From Atrichornis clamosus (lineage: Eukaryota; Chordata; Aves; Passeriformes; Menuridae), in NCBI GenBank assembly GCA_013400975.1, contig WBMZ01010827.1, positions 1 to 64,000 on the forward strand: a DNA stretch of 64,000 nt, read 5' to 3'. Under the pieces are notes generated by a model. It had not been told where the DNA came from and did no database searches. It was given only the letters and a program-made list of their open reading frames with translations. Made by a program: the position numbers and the translations under genes. Shown here in pieces: positions 1 through 12,667 of the stretch. How positions within the stretch are numbered: position 1 is the stretch's first letter; each line of letters opens with the position of its first letter.

Positions 1-840
1 AAAATAGGACAAAGAAAACAGAACTAAATAAAATATCTTCCGTCATTTTCTTCCCCTTCCTTTCTTTCTCTTTTTCTTGCTTTTTTTTTTTTTTTTAATT
101 AAAACAATTGCTTAAGGAAACTAAGATTATACCAAGCAATAATTTCTTGCATCTTCTGAAACATTCAAGATGAAAGCACAATTGATTTCCTTTTGGAGAA
201 TTTGGGTTTTGCAGTATAGGGAAGAAGGATGACTCACAACAGGAGGGGGAGAGTTAAGAGGAAACAACAAACCCCATAAAAGTAACTTCTTTTAAAATGA
301 AACTTGATCAATGGATTATGTAACATGTTTATCTTCCCTAGCACTAACTAGGGAATAGTCTCGATGATCAAGAAATCCCTTTACGACCTAATGTACTCCA
401 GTATCTATCATTTTAAGTTTCTTCAGGGATCACTCCATTTTCAGGTTGATGGCTGTAATTGAACCCTAAGATGGTAAATACATTCAGTTAGAACAGGAGA
501 TAGCAACTCCTTATGGAGGGCAAGTTGTTCCCAGAGCACTGAAGTTGGAAATTTTCATCTCAAATGATTGAATCTGTTGCATGCTTATGGTGAAAATATG
601 ATTGTCTTTTTTCCCCCCTTTTCATTTGCCCAGTCACTATCCAAAGCTCTGTTAGATTTTACTAACTGCAACATACAGGAGGTTTTTTTTAATCATGGCT
701 CCAGTCTATAAAAGGTTGCTGTTTCTGAATTTGTAAATAAACCAAGGTCACGTTCTGCATCAGGACACACTTTACAGCTTTTCAAGCTGCTTCATGAATG
801 CCAACTCCACATGGATAGGGGCTGATACAACCTGAAAAAC
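1..840. other. AT-rich non-coding DNA with a T-rich tract
   Basis: No gene, RNA or recognisable transposon is visible. Positions about 46-96 form a pyrimidine tract of mixed C/T runs ending in a T16 homopolymer (81-96). A tract like this can be the remnant of a retroposon tail on the minus strand, but no element body is recognisable next to it. The rest is ordinary AT-rich sequence. Confidence 0.6.
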
Positions 841-1016
841 CTGAAAAGTTGCAGTGTGAAGCACTTGTCTTATTTGGAGCTAGGTGAACAGTCTTCCTGA
901 CATCCCATCGAAGACAGACTGTCTCACTGCTGTCTGGAACTGAGCATGAAACGCTTCCTGTCATCCGCACACTGTTGTGTAGGAACTGCACCTCATATCT
1001 GACATCAAAGCAGGTA
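841..1016 (-). other. Possible coding exon, unrecognised (low confidence)
   Basis: On the minus strand the frame is open from 1084 to 782, and its middle part is richer in G+C and CpG than the DNA around it. The predicted peptide is rich in Cys and Ser, with stretches such as CFDVRYEVQFLHNSV and SETVCLRWDVRKTVH. A possible acceptor AG lies just before 1016 and a CAG|GT donor just after 841, but the acceptor has a poor pyrimidine tract. I do not recognise the protein. Open frames of about 100 codons are not rare by chance in this much DNA, so this is a candidate only. Confidence 0.15.
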
Positions 1017-1089
1017 CTTAAAATTGCTATGTTGGGAATGTGTGGAAAGAAGCATAATGAAAACATACTCCAGCAGAATACCATTTCTC

Positions 1090-3190
1090 TAAGAGTGAAA
1101 CAGAAATAAAAATAGAAATCTTACACTGAGACAAAAAGTTTGACCTCAGAGAAATAGAAAATCCCATTTAAGTGTTTTCTTGCCTTTAGCTGAAGTTGCA
1201 ACCAGAGTTTAAATCATCATCATAGCACTTTTAATTTTCAGATCACTGCTATTTTACTGCAAATCATTGCTACATTTTATAGAACGTGCATTTCCATAAA
1301 GGAGCATACATTAATAGAGATTTTTGGTTTTGTGTCAAAGTTGATTGCAGATAAATATTTTTCATATTTTATTAATGCAGCTTAACTTTATCTTTTTACT
1401 TTATAGTTAGTACAGGCATTGGACAGTGACACTAATACTGTTAAAGATGTTATAGAATACAAAGAATAAAAGTGAAGAAGGAATTATTTGGATTATCTTC
1501 TCTGTTTCTGAACTTACATGATTTTAGATTTGCTTGAAAATTCATTTCTGTATTAAACAGACAGCAGTGAGATGAAAAAAAATCACATGGGACTCTGATG
1601 AAAATCTTTTGGAAAGCAGTCTTCTTTTCTTCAAGGAGTAGGAGTAAACACTGAAAAGCAGCTTTACCGCCAGTTTCAACAGATTTATATAGAATCAAGT
1701 TTTCTGTTATTGTGATGTATTCATCTAACCTCTTCTTAGAAAGGAAGACACATATGCTAGTTATTGTTTTCAATTTTTTGTAAAGTTCTGTATGAATAAT
1801 TTGATTTCAAAAAAAGGTTCAGATATGGAGAAATTAATTCTTGGGCTGAAAACAAAGACTCCTCTACACTTCAACTGTAATTGTATCACAAAACCAGAAA
1901 AATATAAACAGGATGAATTTCACCTACTGATTGCTGAGTATAATTTTAGTCTGGAAACCAAGACACTGCAAATATCATCTCATAGTTAGCAAAATAATTT
2001 TCATCTGTTGCCTGGATAGAATTTAAACTGCTTTTACAAAGAGCAGGATAAATATATAGTCTTTTTTATTACAGAAAGTTTGTTTCTCTTCAAGTTCCTA
2101 CCCACCTTTATACTGAAATGCTGTAGTGCATATTATGTTGCATGAGACGAGTTTTGACTCTAAATTAACAAAGTGAATGCAGTTTAGGTACAAGAGAAAG
2201 GAAGAAGTCAATTGTTGCTTGAGAATCATCCCTATTTGAAAGTGGAAGGATCATTTTAGAAATATGAGAAGAAAAAACAATGTTGGAGATATAGAAAAAG
2301 CAAATTCCAAAATATAATTAACCCTATTAAATTACCTACCAAAGTACCTACTTCATACATAAAAATAATTTATGAATTTCTTATGACTACAGAGTCTTTT
2401 GAGGTTGTCTTGCTATTCCTGAAAAGACTGTTTATGTATGTATTTACAGTGTCAAGACCAGGTTGATAGTAATTTTTCAGAGAACACTAGGTAGGTGTTT
2501 CATTGCATCATCTAGACAACTAACTTTCAATTTATTCATTGTCTTCACCTGTTCTCTTCCTGTTAGATATGCCAGTAAAATTCAGCAATGCAGTCTTTAC
2601 CTGAATTGACAGGTTAAATAATTTTCATCTGCCAGTTTTCACCTATCTCTAGCCTTCCCTTTTTTTTTACAAGTCATCCCATACATAAGTTTGAATTTCA
2701 ATGTTTTCTTAAAGCTCTTGTAATTTTTTTTGCTCTTCATCAGAGACAATATATTAAGGATAAACCCCCCAAATATAAAATAAGGCATACAGTTATAGTA
2801 ACTATAAACATTTTGATGTTAAAAAACTTTTTTTTAAGGTTTTGTTTTTATAATTTTATTTTTGAATCTTTTATTATTTTAAGGTGGGACTTCACCCTGA
2901 AGCCTTTGAAAATGTTAGTAATGTTCAAAATGTAAAATTCATAAATTATTCTAAAAGGTGTTTTGTTTAATGTACTTTATGAATACTGTTTGCAGATTAC
3001 AAAAAGCATTTATTTTGTTATACACGACATACATATTTTTCACCCTCTAAAATACATACCTCTATGAAATTCAGACAAACAAAAAGACCAGTTTATAAGC
3101 ATAAAGTACAGGATTGAGATGATCAATAGTTCAAAGAATAAAATGTTATCTGTAATAAATAATATTAATTCCAATGTGTATTGAAAAGAG
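1090..3190. other. AT-rich non-coding DNA, nothing recognised
   Basis: The sequence is AT-rich with many stops in all frames. I see no repeat family, RNA gene or clear regulatory motif. Confidence 0.6.
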
Positions 3191-3289
3191 TCTCAAGGTA
3201 TGGTGTGTACAATGCTAGTGCCAAAAGACACATTGAAAATCTGTAATAGTTGCCCCTCTCACACCTGCCAAATATGCATCTCATTGTCT

Positions 3290-3600
3290 TCTCTATGGCA
3301 GCTGAGGAGAGCTGCTGCTCTTCTGCCTGGTGAGGTTCCGCAGGAGCTCTGGAGCCGCCGGAGACTTTGTGCAGGTTCCAGGTGAGAGATGGGGTAGGGC
3401 TGATGTCCTGCCTTGGCACTGGCTCAGCACCTACTGCAACGCACCTGCCCCAGCTCCTGCGTAGAACGTCAGTCTGTAAGGTACCTGCATTGGAACAAAG
3501 CAGGTTCAAGGAACACTGCTCTGATATTTGTGCTGTAAATTTCTCTATGAATCAGTGTCCTGCTCACTGGCCCTGCAGGGTAGGGAACAGGGAATAGACA
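3290..3600 (+). other. GC-richer patch with a candidate splice donor
   Basis: This patch is clearly richer in G+C than its surroundings and contains a few CpGs (for example in gccgccgg near 3355). A near-consensus 5' splice site, CCAG|GTGAGA, falls at 3381/3382 on the plus strand. Overlapping short frames exist on both strands, but none resembles a known protein. It could be a non-coding RNA exon, an old degraded repeat or a regulatory patch. Nothing in the sequence decides between these. Confidence 0.25.
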
Positions 3601-4626
3601 CAGAAATCATAATGGGGGGCATTACACCTTGTCTTTGCTGAGCAGTCACAGTTGCCTTTCTTAAAGCTGATCATGGGTCCTGTTGAAAATCAGGGACGGG
3701 GCTTACAAATACTCACTTCTAAACATCACAGTCTGCCTGGAACAGGATAGTTTGAAATACCAGTGTTTCTCACTTGAGAAAGATGCTGCAATTTTTCATT
3801 TGTGGGAGAACTACAACACTGCTACTGCTGGAAGCCGTTGTCCAGAGACAGCATTCTAGAATAAACTGTAGAAATGTCCAAAGCTTATCATTAATACCTG
3901 GTGTACGGGACAAGCTTTCCAAGAGGACAGTAACCTCAAGTGTGGCAGAATGAAAGAAAGGGAGAAATAATATTAAAAAGGGACTTAGAAAGAGAGGTGG
4001 AGCAATGGGTGTGTAGAAAAAAGAAAGCTTGGGTTAGAGAATGGTAAAGAGAGTCAGGCACAGTGATGGGCTGAGCAAGGGCAGAGAGTAGAGAAAAAGA
4101 GATGTTACCAAATCACTAAAACAAAGTGGCAAATTCTATGGCTTGTAAATTGGGTTTCTGTAGATTGATCTCTCCTCTGTAGAGAATAGCACCTACAGAG
4201 AGTTTTTGCTTATCCCCCTTCTGACTAGAATAATTTACCTGCGAAGACATATACATTTTCTTTGATCTTCTTGCCTTTAATTTCTACTTTTACCTACCTT
4301 TTGTTTTTTACCAAAAGCAAAGGCTGTAAATGGCATCATCAATCTGCATCACATATATGTATTTCCAGGGGAAGTTAAATACCAAGAATCAAGAGAGGAT
4401 AAGAGCTTCAGTACTACCAAGATCACAAGTATTTCTTTCTGAAGACATAGACTCCTCATCCCTGGGACTTTTACTTAGGAATTATAATGTATGTTTGTTA
4501 ATTACCTTCTATCTAAGTTTACATGACAAAAAAGACAAACTATTGCTGGTCACTCCTATTATGAATTAAGAAAATATGTGTCATTGCATTTTAAAATGAA
4601 ATAATTGAAAAGCAAAACAGATAAAC
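3601..4626. other. AT-rich non-coding DNA, nothing recognised
   Basis: No gene or repeat is recognised. Around 3950-4100 the plus strand is purine-rich, leading towards the polypurine tract that starts at 4627. Confidence 0.55.
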
Positions 4627-4729
4627 AAAAAGAAAAGAAAAGAAAAGAAATGAAAAGAGAAAAAAAGAAAAAAGAGAAAGAAAGATAAAGAGAAAGAAAA
4701 AGAAAAAGAAGAAAAAAGAGAAAGAAAAG
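4627..4729 (+). repeat. AAAGA-type polypurine tract (low complexity)
   Basis: About 100 bases are almost entirely A and G on the plus strand, starting with several AAAAG units and degrading into mixed GAAA and GAAAA units. Only isolated T bases and a terminal C interrupt it. This is a purine-rich simple repeat of the kind prone to length variation. Confidence 0.9.
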
Positions 4730-7514
4730 CAATTAGAGCTGTAATTTATTTTCCAAACAAGGTTATCCTCTATAACACTTATATAATTGCAGCCTGAATA
4801 GATAAAACTGTGACCAAAAATTTTGAAATATTGAAAATGTTCTATGTATCAATTCTCTATTTTTGAAAGGGTTGTTGGCTTTCACAAGATTGGTAAACAT
4901 GGAGTGACTGAAGAGGATATATCTCAGGTGAAGAATGTTATGGAATATTTTGAAAATTATAGCAGTACATAGAGGAATTACTGGAACTTGCAGGATGTCA
5001 AGGGATTCTGCATTCTATGGTATTTCCTGTGGAGGGTGATCTCACATCACTTAAAAGATCCCATTAACTTCTACTAGTCATTGCCATGTATGAAACCATA
5101 CAAAAAAAACAATATATGAATGTGATATCCCAGATACCACCTACTGCTCTGTGATGAAAACAACAATACAGAGTATACTGCATTTTTTATTCCTAAATAT
5201 ATAATCTCTACCCTAAAAGTATGCCATTTTATAGCATGTGCAGTGCCTATTTGCCATTATGCAGTTATTTTCTTAGATCCAAGATATGTAGTGCATAAAT
5301 TAATGCAAAAAATGAAGCCAAGCCTGGAAGTGATGGAAGACAATTGCCACTGCTGGCTTCTATTGTAAGTGATGCATTATGTCTTCAGGCAGCAATAAAG
5401 GTAATGATTTCAGAGCTCTAAAATGAGACTGCTAGACTTATATTCTCAAAAATTCTTCTCATCTTAACATCCTGAGCAACAAAACATCATTATCAAAGAT
5501 ACAATGTTATAAAGTCTCCATGGGTAGAAAGTATATGAAAGTAATGCCACTTGTTTACTGCTTCATAATAATTTCCCAAGGACTCTAAAAATCTATTCTG
5601 AAGAAAAAGAATCTAATATTTATTGTATAATCTTACTGTAGAAATAAAATTTTTCTTTTGAAACTTGTTGACTTTGATTTTTTAGAAAACAATGAAATTA
5701 AGAGACCAAATTTTAAAACATGTCAATATTTCAAAAAAAAAGAACATTTCAGATTCAATTGCAAATATGAATTTGTATCTAGAAATTTATTATGAAAGGA
5801 AAATCCTGACTGTATAGTTTTTTTTTTTTACAGAGATTCAAAAAATGTAGGTATTTAAGAAGAAAACTTACCCATTAATAAATAAAACCAAAACTATATT
5901 ATTGAAATTCTATTTCCTGAAAAGTTTCCTCCTATATGTTGACAAAATTCAATTCTACTAATAAGACAATTTATTTACCCTTATATGAACGCTTTTAATC
6001 TGGCCAATTCTTTCACTTGGAATGGTCCATAGGTGAGCTAATTCCATAATTACAAGTTTCAGGTTTGTAAATGCCATTTTTCTGAAGTACTTTCACAGCT
6101 TGGCATTTCAAACTCTCTGATCCGGGTCTCAAAAGATACGTATGCACCTCTCTCTTTACTTTATCTAAGTCTTAGAGTCTCCAGGGCTGCTTTTGAGCTG
6201 CTACTCAAACCTACAATTACATAAATCTTGGTGTTTAATCTTCTATGTGTCAACATTTGCAGAAACACTTTGGTGCTGAAACTGTTCTACAGAATAACTC
6301 CTTAGAGTCATAGGTTAAGCCAAGGCTTAAGAGTGCTTAAAATGATTTCTCAAATTACCTGGGAAAATAACTTTGTGATACTATGATCTGATCATGATGT
6401 TAAGTTAGGAGCATGTTTGACTTTGATTAGCAGTGCTATTTCATTAAGATAAAAAGGGGAAATTCAGCTACACATGGAAGAACAAGAGGGTGTCCACAAA
6501 AAGTGTCTGTTAGGACACAAGCAAGTTAAAGGTAAATGCAAGAGAGGTATGTAGCAAAAAGAAGGAGAACAGTCAGATGGTTTCAGGAGTCGCTGTTTGG
6601 CTAATATGGCCATAGATCCTGTCATTAAATAGGCAGATTAGGACAGCTCCAAAAGCATTGATTATATTAGATAGTTTTCTCTAAACCAGTTCAGGAGTGT
6701 ACTTGATATTGTGCTATTTCAGGTACTAAAATGAAAGTTGCCTCTGTAGAAAAGACTAACAGCCATGGAAAGGCATTCACTTAGCAGACAACTAGCATTT
6801 GAAGATACTACTACCAAAGATCCATTTGTCTCTGCTTCTCCTTTGCATTGCCATAACAGATAAGCCATGTTGATACTGGTTCATCTGCTTCCCTTTTGTC
6901 TTTAACCAACAAGATGAATTTAAGCAAGATTAGTTTAAACTGATGTTTCAGATGATTTATTTTATTTTATCTAAAGTAGAGCTAGTGAGCATTTCATTGA
7001 CAAGAGGCGAACTTGTTCCAGAAGGGTACCAAGAACCTTCTTACAGTGGTAATATTTCAGACTTCCCTGTTTTATATTTTGGTAGGAACATCGCAGGCAG
7101 AGGAGGCCAGCATTAGCCTAGTTATACTGTTTCTACTGTATGAATTACTTCAGTTGTTTCGGCACATCACTGCAGAGCACTCCAGAGTCTGGAAAGCTAC
7201 ACATTCCACATTTCATAGTTAGCTGAAGGTCTACAGAGTCTTGATTAAATAAGTACCAAGATTAGTGTTTTAAATAGCAGTAGTGTATAACTGGTTTGTT
7301 CTCAACTCTTATGGTGGTGTAGAGTAGCCAGATTACAGTTACGTCTTCCTCATTCATCCTACTTTTCTTCCTTTCCCATGTCTTTCACATCCAATATGGT
7401 AGGAACAATACAGAAACTCTCTTCCTAATTACCCCAACCGTAAAATAGAATAATTAATCGTCATTCCATAGCACAAAACATCCTGAAATAAAATATCTTC
7501 ATAAACAAATGCAG
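4730..7514. other. AT-rich non-coding DNA, nothing recognised
   Basis: No coding exon, transposon or RNA gene is recognised on either strand. Homopolymer runs of A or T around 5100, 5735 and 5818 are the only low-complexity features. Confidence 0.6.
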
Positions 7515-7597
7515 ATTATTATTATTGCAATGATAATAATAATCAGCAGCAGCAGCAGGAGCAGCAACAGCAGCAGCATCATAACAACAACAGCACC
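7515..7597 (+). repeat. Compound trinucleotide microsatellite (ATT/AAT/CAG/CAA)
   Basis: The tract begins with four ATT-type units, passes through a short AAT run, then a CAG/CAA tract (with single AGG and CAT interruptions), and ends with ACA/CAC units. Several trinucleotide families abut each other, suggesting repeated slippage and point mutation from one seed. It lies in no open reading frame I consider real. Confidence 0.9.
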
Positions 7598-9147
7598 ACA
7601 CATTGTCATTTTTGTTAAATAAAAAAATACCTCATTTCTGTACCCTGATTTTGATAGGAATTTTTCCCCACTGAAGTGCTTCTTCCCAGCATTGTTTTTA
7701 AAAATATATTAGGCAAACTCACGAGTCCAGGAATGTCATCCAATACCATTTTAAAGAAGCAGGCCACCTTGAAAGAGGAAGTTTGGAAATAAATTATCTT
7801 ATGTACATCACTCTCATGTTTCTTCTTCTGAGAGGATAATTGCTTGCTGCAACACATTATCTAAGATTCATTCAAATTTTGCATCCATTTAATTTCATTC
7901 TCTAGCATGTGAGTGTTATGTGTTCATATAAGGAATTTGTCACATGTGGCAAGTTGAGAGCACTGGTCTCACTAAAATTAGTGCGGTATAAGCCTTCAAT
8001 ATTCATACAAGGCTCTGATTCAAAACTTCCTGTCAGCTAAAACACAAATATTAAGTGGTTAGTACTGAGTTTGTATCCTACCAAAGTAATAGGTCAAGTG
8101 CTATTCTTGCCTGTCCGTTGTCTCAGCCTAATTCTCAGCATTTTTGAGATTTTAAAAAATAAATATCTTTGCCATTGTGTACAGCATGATCATCATCTGG
8201 GAATTTTTATCTTGTGGTACCTTTTGAATTGTACCTTAAGAAAAATGTTTATCTTAGGTCTTGGGTCCCTAGGGCCTACTGTATTTTTAGTAATATCTCA
8301 CAAGAAAAAGAAAGAAAATAAAAAGAAAAAAGTTGGGGTTTGTATTGTCTTTCTTATGATCGGTAATAGTTAACAAATCATACAAAGAAAACCATCTATG
8401 GAGGTCATGTCTGAAAAAATATTTTGCAATATTTTATTCAGCTATGAGATACAATTTGGAGAATTGAGGAATATTCTGATAATTGGTAAATTATCAAGAA
8501 CAGCTGTCACTTTATATGAAGGCACATGTGTATTTGCAAAGCAATTCACTAATGGAGTAATACATTTCTCAATGTAAATATGATTTAGTAAACAAATGAG
8601 CAAAAATGCTTCCTTTGATGACAACATGAAAATTAGCATTTCTGCAAATTAAAACTTGCAAAGAAAATAGATTTGACCAAAGCTGTTACCTTTTAAAGCC
8701 TACTCACAACTCAAAAGCACAGATTTATTTTAATAGAACTCAAAAATTTCCAAATTGAATAGATTAATGTCTATGTGGAAAGAGGGACGTAACAGACAAA
8801 ATTATATATATGTGGTATAGTTCTTTGACTGTCATGTCAATCACATACATAAATTCATTCCAGAGGTGTGCTATGGTTTCACGGGCAATCAATCCAGATT
8901 TACATTGATGTTGCATAGTGGAAATATGTTCTTAGAATTTTAAAGCAAACCTTAATAAGCTCTATAATTCTATTGAAATGAATGTGTTTGGATAGAAAAA
9001 GATCAAAGAACATCTGTGTCAGATGTAAATATGTCTAATGTAAGAATGGATATACATTTTACCCAAGGGATACCTATTTGAGTACTTGACTCTGTCCTTT
9101 CAACTTTTTATTTGTTACTGTGTTTTGCTTCCCTGTCTTGCTTTTAG
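7598..9147. other. AT-rich non-coding DNA, nothing recognised
   Basis: Only short random frames and a small A-rich AAAG run near 8300-8330 are seen. A strong pyrimidine tract at about 9122-9145 leads to the candidate acceptor at 9146-9147 described separately. Confidence 0.55.
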
Positions 9148-9237
9148 CATTCAATGAAGTTGAAGTGACAACTGAATTGTGTGCTCCACAAAATGCAGAT
9201 AATAGCTTTTGTGTCCAGTTCCATCTCTTGTTTCCTG
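9148..9237 (+). other. Possible exon after a strong acceptor, unrecognised
   Basis: A pyrimidine-rich run ends in TTTTAG at 9147, a textbook-quality 3' splice site. From 9150 one frame is open to the TGA at 9270-9272 (40 codons, including TELCAPQNADNSFCVQFHL). A weak donor, CTG|GTAGCC, falls at 9237/9238. No protein family is recognised. Isolated good acceptors occur by chance, so confidence is low. Confidence 0.15.
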
Positions 9238-9569
9238 GTAGCCTTAATATCTGGGACCATGACATTTTCTGAGTGCTCAATTCTGGTGATACTAATTGGC
9301 CACTATTACTGATGTTCTGACCCCTCTGATTTCTTATATCTGTGAACTCCAAGAATTATTTTCCTGTGTTTTTGTTATTGTTAATAGCTTAGTCTAATGA
9401 TGTGGGAAATATTTCACCTACACGGATGATGTCTCTTAGCTGTGTGTTGTGAAAGATTGTATTCCAGTCTTCTGAAAGGTCAAAACATTCTACTGAAACT
9501 TGATGGCAATTTGATAATAGCTTGATAATTGCCACCTGGGCTGTTCTGCACTTCCATGAAAATATTCAC

Positions 9570-9845
9570 TTTCCAGCCACTCTTCCCTGAGCCTGTAGGG
9601 CTGCCTGGGGTTGTTGTGACCCAAGTGCAGTACCCTGCACTTGGCCTTGTTGAACCTCATACCACTGGCCTCAGCCCAGTGATCCAGCCTGCCCAGATCC
9701 CTCTGCAGAGCCTTGCTGCTCTCCAGCAGATCAACACTCCCATCCAGTTTGGTGTCTTCTGTGAACTTATTGAGGGTGCACTGGATCCCCTCATCCAGAT
9801 CATCGATCAAGATATTAAACAGGACTGGCCCTATAAGCCTTGTCA
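9570..9845 (-). mobile_element. CR1 LINE fragment, reverse-transcriptase region
   Basis: Read on the minus strand, this encodes the characteristic CR1 reverse-transcriptase segment: [15 protein letters not shown], then [20 protein letters not shown] and [19 protein letters not shown], ending near WLESE. The family's FADDTKL catalytic box reads FTEDTKL here, so the two adjacent aspartates are damaged. Neither the 3' end nor the 5' part is present. CR1 is the dominant LINE of birds and other sauropsids. The surrounding longer frame (9490-10068, minus) runs out of the element into unrelated DNA and is not a gene. Confidence 0.95.
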
Positions 9846-9885
9846 TGTCACGATGACAAATATTCTCAAATAGAAAATTTAGGTA

Positions 9886-10552
9886 TAACATATATGTTTT
9901 GAAGTGTAGAGCAGATGACACATCATAAACAACCATTACATTAACCTTACAGTTTTTGTCAGCTCTAGAGAACCAGATTTCAGGTGTACAACATGAACCA
10001 AAATGAATTACAGCTGTCACATCTGCAGTATAAAGAAAGATATGGTTGAGAGCTTTTTCATGGGTCACTAGTTTTTATTTTTGTGAATAATCTGCCTGTG
10101 AGATTTTCTGTGATTTTCTGCGCTTTCCTTGCTGTGTAACCAATAGACAACTAGTCTAAAGAATTAGTTATCCACAACTTTCAGAGGTATTACTTCTATT
10201 TCTTTGCAAAAAAGAAAAAAAGTGTTCAGAACTGCGTTGGAATCAGGCTTCTACCACACATTCAATTTAGAGTGTAAAGATATTTGTAAACAGTTTCAAA
10301 GGCATATGTCTACCTGGAGCCCTGTGGAAGTTTGGCAGATTGGAGACATATAGATATATATATAAATATAACATATTAGTGGATAAGTGAGGATAAATAA
10401 ATACATTATTATTAAACTTAGAATAGTTTAAAATCCCTTGAAATTCACTTACATGCAAATTCACCATGACATGCATTTAAAAAGAGAATATAGATCTAAC
10501 ATATGCATTATGAAGTGTATAATAGATGACACATTATAAATCAGCAATTGTC
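9886..10552 (+). repeat. Pair of diverged direct repeats about 600 bp apart
   Basis: The segment 9886-9940 and the segment 10497-10552 share taacatat, then gaagtgta, then agatgacacat and ataaa, in the same order and spacing, with roughly three quarters of bases identical. The first copy begins 40 bp from the edge of the CR1 fragment. No transposon family is recognised. It may be an old local duplication or two copies of an unidentified repeat. Confidence 0.5.
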
Positions 10553-10559
10553 ATTTCAT

Positions 10560-12640
10560 AATAGAAGTTTTATGCACTCGCAAATGACATGTACATTATC
10601 CTTGTGCTTATTCCCTTTTTCCTGCAATGTATTTTTATAAGATTATCATATATGAAAATTTTCAGACTGCTTGCTAAAAAATTCTGTATTCTTCACCAAG
10701 CATAGCTATTTATATTCATTATTTAATACCAGTCTCCACACATACAAAAAGAAAACATTAAATTAACATCCAAAGATAAATTTCTAGCAGTCCATAGGAA
10801 CATTTTTATGCAACTACTAAAGTCAATATTCATGTCAGTAGAGTCCAGAATGCCATTCTTTAAAAGCCATATAAAAAGGATTAAATCACTGGAATGCAGA
10901 AAATTGGGCGTTAAATCTAAAATGTCATTCCTCAGTGAGCCTTCTGTGCTTAGGTTTTGCAGTTGACCTAGGAAGCTCAAAACACACAGGAATGAGTTTC
11001 CATTCACTCAAATTAGAAAAGGCAAATACTGCAAACCATTGCAATACTCACACCATTAAAAAGGAAAAAAAAAACCCCAAAACCCAAACCACAGTCAACA
11101 AAATCCATGACTATTCTTTGACTGTATTTCCTTTTTCACTCCTGTGTTCATGTTGCATAGCCAGTGTCACTGAGAAGATGTGGTAGACTCAGTAGAGGCA
11201 GTTGAAGGTGTGACCCTTCCATGATATGGATTAACTCTGATCCTTCATGGAAATTTCTACCTCTTTAGCAAAAGTGACAAGACAGGGAATGGGGCTGATT
11301 TTCAGCAGCCATATTGTACAGATTAGTGTCTCAGGACAAACACTGATGAGAGCAGTTGATATAATACAGCTGACCAAAATCTGTGTGTCTGTGTGTAGGG
11401 AGTCTGGAACACAGGACCAGCTGTCCAGGCAATAGGTAGATAACTCTTCAGAGGAGGAACAGGGCAACTGTATCAATCCTTTTCCTTCTAAACGTTCTAG
11501 AATTAGGAATGGCCACAATCTCAGTTTACATCTTTGTTCTCTTATTAAACATATAAAAATATTTAAATATATTTAATGGCCCACCAAACACACTCCTATC
11601 ACAGAGTAGACCCAAGCCCATCACCAATCTTCAGGGCAGCCCCTGCCCTACTTACTACCTCATGACTAACCATATGATTCCACCACATTTCCACATGGCT
11701 TTTGACTCTAGGCCTGCTTTCACAATCCCAGTCATACAACAATGACTCCTATTCTCCCTGCCTTTTCTGTAGCCTTGAGATCTATGCAAGAAATTGAACG
11801 TTGTTAAGTGGTCTAATACAATTATTTTAAAGATGACACAGGTAGGGACTAGAGTGCTTTGATGTTTGCCAAATAACCTGAAGTCTCTTTTGATACGAGT
11901 CAAAGGTTAAGGCAGAAAGAAAAGAATTAAATTGCATAATTTAAATGCAAACATCTCATTTACTATTTTGGAAAGAGACAAAAAAAAATCTACTACTTTG
12001 ATATGCACATTTTGCCTTTGATATGAACAACTCTCATATTAAATTTCTGAAGCAGAAAGCTCTGTTACAGCAATTTAGAATATGTTCCTTTCATTCTGTC
12101 AAACCAGATTAAAGGGAACTAGTATGAGAGATGCCTACATTTACAATCAATCGGACAGTGGTTCTGATGCTAGAGTATAATTTCTCTATAATGAAAAAAT
12201 TTTGCTTACTTTTTTTCTCCTTGAGAAGACTAAGACAGTAGGTTTTTTTTTCCTTTTCCATCTTTCCCAAATTTCATATGCACTTCTCAAATATTGGAGA
12301 TATGTTCAAATATTTTCTCAAAGTTTGGGACAGTAACGACGGGACAAAAAAGATGTAGACAAGAATGCCTTTATCTGCTTAAAGCCTCCCTGAAAAGTTC
12401 CAACTAGTTACTTTGTTTGCCTTGTATGTTTTACATAGTGCAGTAACAGTAGAACAATGTAATTGAAAGCTTCTGTAATATTGAAAACTTCTGTGAAAGA
12501 CTCGTCAATCTATAAAGGCCTCCACATTTAAGGGAGACCTTTTCTCCCAAGTTAATTTTTAACTACATTAGACAGATTTGAATAGTGTGAAGTTTGTAGG
12601 TAGGTTTCTCCAAATCCATGCTTGTTTTGTTTTTTTTCCA
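10560..12640. other. Non-coding DNA, nothing recognised
   Basis: No exon or known repeat is recognised. The part 11200-11760 is somewhat less AT-rich and carries overlapping short frames on both strands, which may be a degraded unidentified repeat. Confidence 0.5.
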
Positions 12641-12641
12641 G

Positions 12642-12667
12642 TTTCAGAAGGTGATGATGCCAGCAAT
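12642..12667 (+). other. Candidate 26-nt microexon (low confidence)
   Basis: A long T-rich pyrimidine tract ends in CCAG at 12641, and a consensus donor GTGAGT starts at 12668. The 26 bases between would encode the acidic peptide SEGDDASN in one phase. Microexons of this size with very strong flanking signals are known in vertebrate neuronal genes, but I cannot tie this one to any gene. A competing acceptor (TTTCAG) and donor (AAG|GTGATG) lie inside it. Confidence 0.2.

Noticed and set aside
4627..4729. Retroviral polypurine primer tract
   Set aside because: It is far too long and degenerate, and no LTR follows it.
9490..10068. 192-codon minus-strand frame as a gene
   Set aside because: Its recognisable part is decayed CR1 reverse transcriptase, and the rest runs into unrelated flanking DNA.
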